A program made the position numbers and the translations under genes. A DNA stretch of 5,066 nt from Bacillus sp. (in: firmicutes). Its GTDB lineage: Bacteria; Bacillota; Bacilli; Bacillales; Cytobacillaceae. Under the pieces are notes generated by a model that did no database searches, had not been told where the DNA came from, and saw only the letters and a program-made list of their open reading frames with translations. The stretch is taken from contig DMSR01000288.1 in assembly GCA_003457145.1 (NCBI GenBank), positions 1 to 5,066 on the forward strand, read 5' to 3'. Numbering within the stretch: position 1 is the first letter of the stretch; each line of letters opens with the position of its first letter. This document shows, in pieces, positions 1-5,066 of this stretch.

Positions 1-1
1 T

Positions 2-895
2 GCTGTTCGTCCCAGGCAGGATCACTGCATCCGGAGTGCCGATTTTGGAAAGTTCGCTGACCCAGCGGATCGAAACATCCTGTTCAAAATAAAAAGGTTC
101 GATATCACTGTAATTCGAAATATAGGGCGGTCTGATCACAACAATATCCAGGCCCGTCCTCGAGATTGAAGCCGGGATGGAAAGTGAATCCTCCCCATCT
201 ATCATATGGTTTTCAATGTATGGAAGAACCCCAAGAACAGGGATACCTGTCCTGCATTCCAGCCATTTGACTCCATCCTCGAATAAGGAAGCATCTCCGC
301 GGAACTTATTAATAATCAGACCCTTTATGCGAGCTCTCTCTCCTTCTGTCAAAAGCTCCAAGGTTCCGATGATGCTGGCAAACACGCCTCCCCGGTCAAT
401 ATCCGCTACCAAAACAGCCGGGACATCAGCAATCTCAGCTACCTTCATATTAACAAGCTCTCGATCCTTTAAATTGATCTCAACTGGACTTCCCGCCCCC
501 TCCATGACAATTACATCGTACTCCTCCTCAAGTTGAACGAGAGCAGCCTGGATGGTCTCTAGGCCTTTTTCATAGAATGATTCCCTGTACCCCTTACCAG
601 ACAAGGTATCACTAGCTTTCCCGAGCAGGACGATTTCTGAGTGCTGTTCGGACCGGGGTTTCAAAAGGATTGGATTCATCCAGACAGTTGCCTTCGTTTT
701 TGCCGCTTCTGCCTGAATTCCCTGGGCCCTTCCAATTTCTTTTCCATCACAGGTGACATAGGAGTTGTTGGACATGTTCTGGGATTTGAAGGGTGCCACT
801 CGGGTGCCCTCGTTTGCAAAAGTGCGGCAGATAGCTGTTGCAATCAGGCTTTTGCCAACATCTGATGCAGTGCCGAGTACCATGATTCCTTTCAT
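2..895 (-). CDS. cobQ: Cobyric acid synthase CobQ, N-terminal 298 residues (cut by window edge)
   Basis: CobQ (CbiP) is the cytoplasmic, ATP- and glutamine-dependent amidase that converts adenosylcobyrinic a,c-diamide to adenosylcobyric acid by amidating side chains b, d, e and g. My translation of this strand starts [16 protein letters not shown], with the family's P-loop variant GTASDVGKS at residues 8-16. [13 protein letters not shown] follows at 36-48, then EGAGSP at 132-137, DIDRGGVF at 165-172 and NKFRGD at 196-201. This dethiobiotin-synthetase-like ATPase domain fills about residues 1-230. The start of the glutamine amidotransferase domain ([14 protein letters not shown], then ILPGTNS) runs into the window edge. 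Family members are about 500 residues long, so roughly 200 are missing, including the catalytic Cys and His region. The ATG overlaps the cobU stop as ATGA and has a strong Shine-Dalgarno sequence 7 nt upstream. No frame break was seen in the 298 codons. Identification is secure. Confidence 0.96.
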   Translation of the reverse strand, partial: MKGIMVLGTASDVGKSLIATAICRTFANEGTRVAPFKSQNMSNNSYVTCDGKEIGRAQGIQAEAAKTKATVWMNPILLKPRSEQHSEIVLLGKASDTLSGKGYRESFYEKGLETIQAALVQLEEEYDVIVMEGAGSPVEINLKDRELVNMKVAEIADVPAVLVADIDRGGVFASIIGTLELLTEGERARIKGLIINKFRGDASLFEDGVKWLECRTGIPVLGVLPYIENHMIDGEDSLSIPASISRTGLDIVVIRPPYISNYSDIEPFYFEQDVSIRWVSELSKIGTPDAVILPGTNS

Positions 896-1473
896 TCTTT
901 CTCCCCTCCTTTCATCAAAACCGGTATGCCGGCTTCAACAAGATAAGCAGACCGTGACTTTTTAACGATGGACTGGTGGAGCTGGCCAAGCACCCTTGCA
1001 TATGTAAAGACAAGTTCATTATCAGCTAAAGGTTCGGATAGGACTTCATTACTGACAACAATCAATGCTCGGCAATTTTGGGCGAGGACATCAATATCAT
1101 GTGAAATCGTGCGCTGTATGGTCCGTAGGAAATCTGGATCACTCCCCTTCTCTTCCTCATTGAAAAAATGATTATTCAATAAAGTCGTCAGGCAGTCCAG
1201 CAGGATGACATCATCGGAGGAAAATAAATGAGATAGCCTTGATAGATACCTGGGCTGCTCCCATGTGCTCCAATCCAGGCCGCTCGCACTCCGATCATTT
1301 TGATGCCTTGTTATTCTTTCCTGCATTTCTCTGTCACTAGGCTGGCCCGCTGCAAGGTAATGCAGCCTTCCGGGAACCTGTCCTGCGTACTGGGCTGCAA
1401 GCTTTTCTGCAAAGCTGCTTTTTCCGCTCCGTACACCCCCGCTAATGAAAATTATTGACGATTGTTCAGCCAT
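892..1473 (-). CDS. cobU: Adenosylcobinamide kinase / adenosylcobinamide-phosphate guanylyltransferase CobU
   Basis: CobU (CobP) phosphorylates adenosylcobinamide and then transfers GMP to give adenosylcobinamide-GDP, the activated donor for nucleotide-loop assembly; it acts in the cytoplasm. The 193-residue protein has the family P-loop GGVRSGKS at residues 12-19, and RITRHQNDR (53-61) with His57 at the place of the histidine that carries GMP in Salmonella CobU. It also has a Walker-B-like LLDCLTTLL (91-99), VVSNEV (139-144), and a C-terminal GIPVLMKG matching the family ending. Its length is close to the Salmonella enzyme, about 180 residues. The stretch after SNEV ([16 protein letters not shown]) diverges from the family's usual GxGIVPxxxxxRxFRD. 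The ATG lies 22 nt inside the cobD end, with GGAGG 10 nt upstream (1484-1488). The stop overlaps the cobQ start. Whether both activities are retained is inference. Confidence 0.93.
   Translation of the reverse strand: MAEQSSIIFISGGVRSGKSSFAEKLAAQYAGQVPGRLHYLAAGQPSDREMQERITRHQNDRSASGLDWSTWEQPRYLSRLSHLFSSDDVILLDCLTTLLNNHFFNEEEKGSDPDFLRTIQRTISHDIDVLAQNCRALIVVSNEVLSEPLADNELVFTYARVLGQLHQSIVKKSRSAYLVEAGIPVLMKGGEKE
903..912 (-). promoter_or_regulatory. Ribosome binding site of cobQ
   Basis: On the minus strand AAAGGAGGGG lies 7 nt before the cobQ ATG at 895. It is inside the last codons of cobU, which encode MKGGEKE. It is a near-perfect anti-16S match and, with the ATGA overlap, fixes the cobQ start. 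Confidence 0.85.
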
Positions 1474-2531
1474 TCCTCAACCGCCTCCATCAATTTATCA
1501 TTATCCCTGCGTCCCTTGACGGCAAATCGGAGCCACTCACCGGCAAGTCCTGGGAAGTTCTGAGTGTGCCTTGGAATCAATCCTCTTTGAATTAAAAATT
1601 TCAGGAAAGGCAGCTGGTTATTTAAAGAAGGATCCTTCAATAGATAAAAGTTAATCTGAGATGGAGAGAACAAAAGTTTGTGATCCTGGTAAAAATGGAA
1701 AAGCCTCAGCTTTTCCTCTTCAATGAGCCTGGTTGTTTCTTTTATGTATGATTCACTATCAAGGCACCATTCACCTGCCTTCAATGCAAGTGCGTTAATG
1801 CTCCAATGAGGCTGAAAGACACCAATCTTCCTGATTACTTCAGTGTGTGCCAGAAGATAGCCAAGGCGAAGGCCTGGAATCGCGAACATTTTGGTCATTG
1901 ACCTGATGACAAGCAAATGCGGACAATTTTTTATGTATGGGACGATTGGCTGGTAAACAGGCAAAAAATCATAAAAAGCCTCATCAATAATCAATAAACA
2001 GTCATTCTTCCTGCATTCGTCAAGCAAATGAAGGACATCCGATCTGGAAAAATAAACACCAGTAGGGTTATTGGGATTGCAGAGAAACAGAGCATCAGCG
2101 TTTGCAAGCTTTTGGGACAACTCGTCGTTTGCCCATTCCCAGCTTCCAGGCTGCAAATGGTGATACTGTACGGCACAACCATTGACGATACAAGCTTCTT
2201 CATACTCAGAAAAAGCTGGCTGGATAATCACAGCATTTTTACCGGCAAGCAGCCTGCCAATCAAAGAAATAATTTCAGCACCGCCATTGCCAATCAATAT
2301 TTGGCTTTCTTCTAGCCCTTCCTTGACTGCAAGCTTTTTCTTCAGTACCGCTGCCTGTGGATCTGGATAATCGGTAATGAGGGACAGAAGCTGATTCCAA
2401 TTCTCTTTTAAGACAGCAGGAGGCCCAAGTGGATTGATATTGGCACTGAAATCCACTCGCTCTTCAGGCATCTTCAGATTCAATGCGTCAAACAAATAGT
2501 GTGGATTGGATCCATGAGCTGGCCATTTCAA
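1452..2531 (-). CDS. cobD: L-threonine-O-3-phosphate decarboxylase CobD (class I/II aminotransferase fold)
   Basis: CobD is a PLP enzyme that decarboxylates L-threonine phosphate to (R)-1-aminopropan-2-yl phosphate, the linker that CbiB joins to cobyric acid. With the TTG start chosen here it has 359 residues; Salmonella CobD has about 364. It begins MKWPAHGSNP, which matches the family's short lead into HGGN. Other landmarks are DFSANINPLGPP (about 27-38), GNGGAEII (81-88), NPNNPTG (152-158), IDEAFYDF with the PLP-pyridine Asp183, SMTKMFAIPGLRLGYLL with the Schiff-base Lys214, PHWSINALAL, and LRFAVKG with Arg335 as the likely carboxylate/phosphate-binding arginine. An in-frame ATG at 2594 would give 380 residues, but it has no visible Shine-Dalgarno sequence and adds 21 residues not expected in the family. 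CobD overlaps cbiB by 44 nt and cobU by 22 nt. The HGGN-type lead and HWSxNALA motif separate it from the related histidinol-phosphate aminotransferases. Confidence 0.94.
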   Translation of the reverse strand: MKWPAHGSNPHYLFDALNLKMPEERVDFSANINPLGPPAVLKENWNQLLSLITDYPDPQAAVLKKKLAVKEGLEESQILIGNGGAEIISLIGRLLAGKNAVIIQPAFSEYEEACIVNGCAVQYHHLQPGSWEWANDELSQKLANADALFLCNPNNPTGVYFSRSDVLHLLDECRKNDCLLIIDEAFYDFLPVYQPIVPYIKNCPHLLVIRSMTKMFAIPGLRLGYLLAHTEVIRKIGVFQPHWSINALALKAGEWCLDSESYIKETTRLIEEEKLRLFHFYQDHKLLFSPSQINFYLLKDPSLNNQLPFLKFLIQRGLIPRHTQNFPGLAGEWLRFAVKGRRDNDKLMEAVEEWLNNRQ

Positions 2532-3471
2532 AGAGCACCCCTCCAAGCAAAAGGAATAATAAAAAGATGATGACTGTGATTGTAACCATTTCATTTACGT
2601 TTAAAATATGACTCTTTTCCAATGGAACAAGCGGATCCCCCATTGTCGCCCGGTTTGAAAGGATTCCATTATAATAGTTGACGCCACCCAACTGAACGCA
2701 AAGAATCGCTGCAACAGCCGCTTCACCCCACCCGCTGTTCGGACTCGGATGCTTTCTTGCGTCACGGCGGATAATAGCCCATGCCTTTTTCCGTGTAAAG
2801 TAGTGGGGACGCTTGCCGATTAGCATGCAGATGGAGGTGATCCTGCTTGGAATCCAATTCGCTGCATCATCCAAACGCGCTGAAGCCCAGCCGAACTCCA
2901 GATATCTTTCATTTTTATAGCCGACCATGGAGTCACAAGTATTGATAGCCCGATAGATTAGCGCAAATGGAGCGCCGCCGATCAATGCCCAGAACAGAGG
3001 AGAAGTAATTCCATCACTCGTATTTTCAGCTACGGTTTCCACTGCACCCCGGACCACTTCAGATTCGTCAAGCTTATCTGTATCCCGGCCCACTATATAG
3101 CTCAGCTTATGCCTCGCATCATCGATATCTCCATTTTTCAGCGGCTGATATACTGTAAGGGCAGCTTCTTTCAGGCTTTTTTGCGCTATGGTCGTCGAAA
3201 TGAGGACGGCTTCCATGAGAATACCTGCTGCTGGATGGATCATATAAAAGGTCCACGTCAGCAGGATAGCGAGACTGCCAACGATGAACAAGACGGCGGT
3301 GAGCATTACGATTCCTTTTGCCTTTCTTGCAGATCCACTGTTTAGGTACCGGTCAAGACGGCTGATCAATGAACCCATCCATTTGACTGGATGAGGCCAA
3401 TCCGGGGGATCGCCGATAAACCAATCGAGAATCACAGCTATGATGATGGCGATCATGTGATGAAGGATCAT
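2488..3471 (-). CDS. cbiB: Adenosylcobinamide-phosphate synthase CbiB (integral membrane)
   Basis: CbiB (CobD in Pseudomonas naming) joins aminopropanol phosphate, made by CobD, to adenosylcobyric acid in the cytoplasmic membrane, giving adenosylcobinamide phosphate. The 327-residue form starting MILHHMIAIII is close to the roughly 319 residues of Salmonella CbiB. It opens with a hydrophobic segment leading into the signature LDWFIGDPPDWPHPVKWMG (about residues 15-33). Other conserved blocks are VGRDTDKLDESEVVRGAVETVAENTSDG (about 127-154), the segment around SPLFWALIGGAPFALIYRAIN, the motif ASARLDDAANWIPSR (196-210), and HPSPNSGWGEAAVAAI (241-256). Hydrophobic stretches near 1-20, 53-80, 157-176 and 295-314 look like membrane segments. 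The chosen ATG forms an ATGA overlap with the btuD-cbiZ stop and has AAAGGGTGG just upstream. An in-frame ATG at 3516 would add 15 residues and also has a fair Shine-Dalgarno (AGAGG), so the exact start is less certain than the product. Confidence 0.93.
   Translation of the reverse strand: MILHHMIAIIIAVILDWFIGDPPDWPHPVKWMGSLISRLDRYLNSGSARKAKGIVMLTAVLFIVGSLAILLTWTFYMIHPAAGILMEAVLISTTIAQKSLKEAALTVYQPLKNGDIDDARHKLSYIVGRDTDKLDESEVVRGAVETVAENTSDGITSPLFWALIGGAPFALIYRAINTCDSMVGYKNERYLEFGWASARLDDAANWIPSRITSICMLIGKRPHYFTRKKAWAIIRRDARKHPSPNSGWGEAAVAAILCVQLGGVNYYNGILSNRATMGDPLVPLEKSHILNVNEMVTITVIIFLLFLLLGGVLFEMASSWIQSTLFV
2538..2544 (-). promoter_or_regulatory. Ribosome binding site that decides the TTG start of cobD
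   Basis: GGAGGGG on the minus strand sits 6 nt (TGCTCT) before the TTG at 2531-2529. It lies within the C-terminal codons of cbiB. No comparable sequence precedes the in-frame ATG at 2594, where the upstream bases are ATTTTAAACGTAA. Confidence 0.75.
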
Positions 3472-4937
3472 TTGACCACCCTTTTCCTGCTCTTCCAAAT
3501 GGCCTTGCTTGTACATTCATACACACCTCTGCCGATGATTTTGCCAAGAGCGGTGATAGTGCCGGCATATTCAAGCATTTCCCCCCTCTGGGTGGCAGCA
3601 ATCAGGATACTATCCGTGGATGTGCCCGTAGCAAGCGTGCCGGTCACACGGTCCTTCACTTCCAGGTCATGCATCGCCTTCACTTTTGCTTCTGTTGCCG
3701 TCATGATGCTCTGGATAAATGCTTCATCCGTTAGTTCACCACTGATAAATACCCATGAATTGATTGTGCCAGGTGTCCTGGTATAAGAGTGAAGACCACT
3801 TTTTGATGCATCCATTGCATTGCCCACACCGGCGGTAACAACAATAAATACTGAAAATCCATCTTCCTTATAGAGTTCATAGGTGACATCCTCGAGCATT
3901 ACGGCTGTCATCATCCCTACCGTCTCCCCAGGCTCGAAGCCATTGGACCTTAAGTAATCTATCATCTCTTTCTTGTGGTCACTGCAATTGTAATTCTTGT
4001 TCACATGCCTGTTCACGAAGTTGCTGTACCAGCCAAATCCAGAGCCGACTACACCCGATGACATCGTTTTTAAGGGGATTGGCGATTTCAATGCAATGAA
4101 CTGCTCAGACATTTGAAGAAGAGCTTCATCGATAAATAGCTGCTCTGTTTCCTGAGTCAGTGACTCGGGGAGTAGCACAAGCTGGGGCGCGGCTACTTTC
4201 GGATGGGGCTGCTTCTGGATGCTGGTCCGGTAAACAGCACGAATCCTCTCCTCGCGCAGCACTTCATTCGGTACATCATTAAGATTGATTTCACCATTTT
4301 CCATTAACAGAAGCCGGTCACAATATAAGCCTGCAAGATTAAGGTCATGGAAAATCGAGATGACGGTGAGTCCGCGTTCCTTCGTCCAGCTTTTCAGCAA
4401 ATCAAGCAAATCTTTTTGAAAGGAAAGGTCAAGATGGTTTGTCGGTTCATCAAGGAGCAGAATTTCCGGCTCCTGGGCAAGCGCCTGTGCCAAGAATACT
4501 CGCTGACGCTCCCCTCCTGAAAGTTCATTGATAAAGAGATGTTCAAAAGCGGAGACCCCTGTCTGAGCCATAACCTGCTGGACGATCACTTCATCTTCCT
4601 CCGACCATGACTGAAACCACCCCTTTTGGTGGGCATATCTTCCAAGTGAAACGGTCTCTTTTACTGTATAGGAGAATCCCTGGGAAGTATGCTGTGGCAG
4701 GACGGCAATGATTTTCGCCAGCTCCTTTGCCGTGTATTCCTTGAGCGACCTGCCTTTTAAAGTGACATTGCCTCTGGAAAAAGGGAGGATGCCGCTAAGC
4801 ATCTTTAACAAGGTGGTTTTTCCGCTGCCATTTGGGCCTAATATGCCAAAAAGCTCGCCTGTTTCCACTTGAAAGGAGACATTCTTGATAACAGAATCAC
4901 CTGAATATCCGCCGGTTAATTTTTCAATGTTCAGCAT
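3468..4937 (-). CDS. btuD-cbiZ: BtuD-CbiZ fusion: corrinoid ABC transporter ATPase joined to adenosylcobinamide amidohydrolase
   Basis: This 489-residue cytoplasmic protein has two domains. Residues 1 to about 257 are a BtuD/FecE-type ABC ATPase: Walker A GPNGSGKT (34-41), Q-loop Gln82 in VLPQHT, signature LSGGERQR (139-146), Walker B ILLLDEPTNHLD (159-170) and switch His197 in FHDLN. The ATPase part ends with the HPxxxxPxxxxLP tail (245-257) common in B12 and haem transport ATPases. From about residue 280 to the end is a CbiZ domain: SSGVVGSGFGW, VTAGVGNAMDA (367-377), GTIN (390-393), TATEAKVKAM (413-422), ATGTSTDS (436-443) and LGKIIGRGVYE (464-474). CbiZ hydrolyses the amide bond of adenosylcobinamide, releasing adenosylcobyric acid for rebuilding by CbiB. 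I chose ATG 4937 (AGAGGA 6 nt upstream) over GTG 4940 one codon earlier, which is only 3 nt from that site. The permease stop is 3 nt upstream, and cbiB overlaps the 3' end. I recall such fusions in some Bacillus relatives. Confidence 0.95.
   Translation of the reverse strand: MLNIEKLTGGYSGDSVIKNVSFQVETGELFGILGPNGSGKTTLLKMLSGILPFSRGNVTLKGRSLKEYTAKELAKIIAVLPQHTSQGFSYTVKETVSLGRYAHQKGWFQSWSEEDEVIVQQVMAQTGVSAFEHLFINELSGGERQRVFLAQALAQEPEILLLDEPTNHLDLSFQKDLLDLLKSWTKERGLTVISIFHDLNLAGLYCDRLLLMENGEINLNDVPNEVLREERIRAVYRTSIQKQPHPKVAAPQLVLLPESLTQETEQLFIDEALLQMSEQFIALKSPIPLKTMSSGVVGSGFGWYSNFVNRHVNKNYNCSDHKKEMIDYLRSNGFEPGETVGMMTAVMLEDVTYELYKEDGFSVFIVVTAGVGNAMDASKSGLHSYTRTPGTINSWVFISGELTDEAFIQSIMTATEAKVKAMHDLEVKDRVTGTLATGTSTDSILIAATQRGEMLEYAGTITALGKIIGRGVYECTSKAIWKSRKRVVK
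3476..3484 (-). promoter_or_regulatory. Likely ribosome binding site of cbiB
   Basis: AAAGGGTGG on the minus strand, with its AAAGG part 8 nt before the ATG at 3471, lies in the last codons of btuD-cbiZ. It supports the start coupled to the btuD-cbiZ stop. A competing AGAGG at 3526-3530 precedes the alternative ATG at 3516. Confidence 0.5.
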
Positions 4938-4940
4938 CAC

Positions 4941-5066
4941 TTATCCTCTTCTTTCACTTCGTCTATTCATTAGGATGACCGCAAATACTGGCGCACCAAT
5001 TAGTGCAGTGATCACTCCGATTATTTCCCCAACAGAATTGCCAATCGGAGTGATCACTGCACTAAT
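4941..5066 (-). CDS. btuC: FecCD/BtuC-family ABC transporter permease, C-terminal 41 residues (cut by window edge)
   Basis: This reading frame is open from the window edge to a TAA at 4943-4941. The last residues, GVITALIGAPVFAVILMNRR followed by SERRG, carry the highly typical FecCD/BtuC ending: a (G)xxTALIGAPxF motif, a last hydrophobic helix and a basic cytoplasmic tail. This family forms the membrane channel of vitamin B12, haem and siderophore importers. The ATPase gene immediately downstream and the B12 enzymes after it make cobalamin/cobinamide the likely substrate; the symbol rests on that context. The 16 or so residues before the motif (starting ISAVITPIGNSVGEI at the window edge) are not a clear match to the usual family sequence. 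They are encoded across a perfect inverted repeat at the edge, so these first residues may not be real. Confidence 0.82.
   Translation of the reverse strand: MSAVITPIGNSVGEIIGVITALIGAPVFAVILMNRRSERRG
4944..4950 (-). promoter_or_regulatory. Ribosome binding site of btuD-cbiZ
   Basis: AAGAGGA on the minus strand is inside the last codons of the permease and 6 nt before the ATG at 4937. The adjacent in-frame GTG at 4940 is only 3 nt away, too close for efficient initiation, so the ATG is preferred. Confidence 0.65.
4999..5066. repeat. Perfect 24-bp inverted repeat with 20-nt loop, reaching the last base of the window
   Basis: The arm at 4999-5022 (starting ATTAGTGCAGTGATCACT, ending CCGATT) is the exact reverse complement of 5043-5066 (starting AATCGGAGTGATCACTGC). 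The 20-nt loop is 5023-5042. Pairing stops at the loop side (A at 5023 against C at 5042). On the outer side it is limited only by the window end, so the arms may be longer. Each arm also contains the 10-bp palindrome AGTGATCACT. The repeat lies inside the permease coding region, which argues against a normal terminator or operator. A fold-back artefact at a contig end is a strong alternative. Confidence 0.9.

Noticed and set aside
791..808. GCCACT and a repeated GGGTGCC, which might suggest a piece of a cobalamin riboswitch
   Set aside because: The bases lie within cobQ codons (around residues 30-35), and there is no surrounding riboswitch structure or untranslated leader. A short chance match.
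177..965. Plus-strand open frames of 66-119 codons opposite cobQ and cobU
   Set aside because: They lie antisense to clearly recognisable cobQ and cobU sequence, show no family motif of their own, and overlap each other. They are chance open frames.
2028..3786. Plus-strand and alternate minus-strand open frames of 62-131 codons across cobD, cbiB and btuD-cbiZ
   Set aside because: All overlap conserved motifs of the real genes in another frame, and their translations are not recognisable as any family.
4938..4940. GTG as start codon of btuD-cbiZ
   Set aside because: It directly follows the permease TAA and is only 3 nt from the AGAGGA site. The ATG one codon later has better spacing. The difference is a single residue.
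4999..5066. The inverted repeat as a rho-independent terminator
   Set aside because: It lies inside the permease coding region, has no following T-run on the coding strand, and is followed by tightly coupled genes of the same operon.

Overview
This window is part of a cobalamin (vitamin B12) uptake, salvage and late-synthesis operon. Every gene lies on the minus strand, so transcription runs from position 5066 towards position 1. In that order the genes are: the last 41 codons of a FecCD/BtuC-type ABC permease; a two-domain protein fusing a BtuD-like ABC ATPase to a CbiZ adenosylcobinamide amidohydrolase; cbiB; cobD; cobU; and the first 298 codons of cobQ. Both ends cut through genes, so the operon continues on each side.

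The genes are packed with almost no spacing. The permease stop is 3 nt before the preferred btuD-cbiZ start. The btuD-cbiZ/cbiB and cobU/cobQ pairs share an ATGA stop/start overlap. cobD/cobU overlap by 22 nt, and cbiB/cobD by 44 nt if the preferred TTG start of cobD is right. Each internal start has a purine-rich Shine-Dalgarno sequence inside, or at the end of, the preceding gene, which suggests translational coupling. No promoter, riboswitch or terminator is visible inside the window, and no gap between genes is long enough to hold one. If there is B12 riboswitch control, it must lie upstream, beyond position 5066.

The proteins form a coherent pathway. The permease and ATPase would import corrinoids. 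The fused CbiZ domain would hydrolyse adenosylcobinamide to adenosylcobyric acid. CobQ makes the same intermediate by amidating the corrin side chains. CobD decarboxylates threonine phosphate to aminopropanol phosphate, and CbiB attaches this to cobyric acid. CobU phosphorylates and then guanylylates the product, ready for nucleotide-loop assembly by CobS, which is not in the window.

The strong Shine-Dalgarno sequences (AAAGGAGG, GGAGGGG), a TTG start, moderate base composition (judged by eye, not computed) and protein style point to a Bacillus-like member of the Firmicutes. This is inference; no 16S or other marker is present. The least explained feature is a perfect 24-bp inverted repeat whose second arm ends exactly on the last base of the window. 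It may be a fold-back assembly artefact at a contig end.
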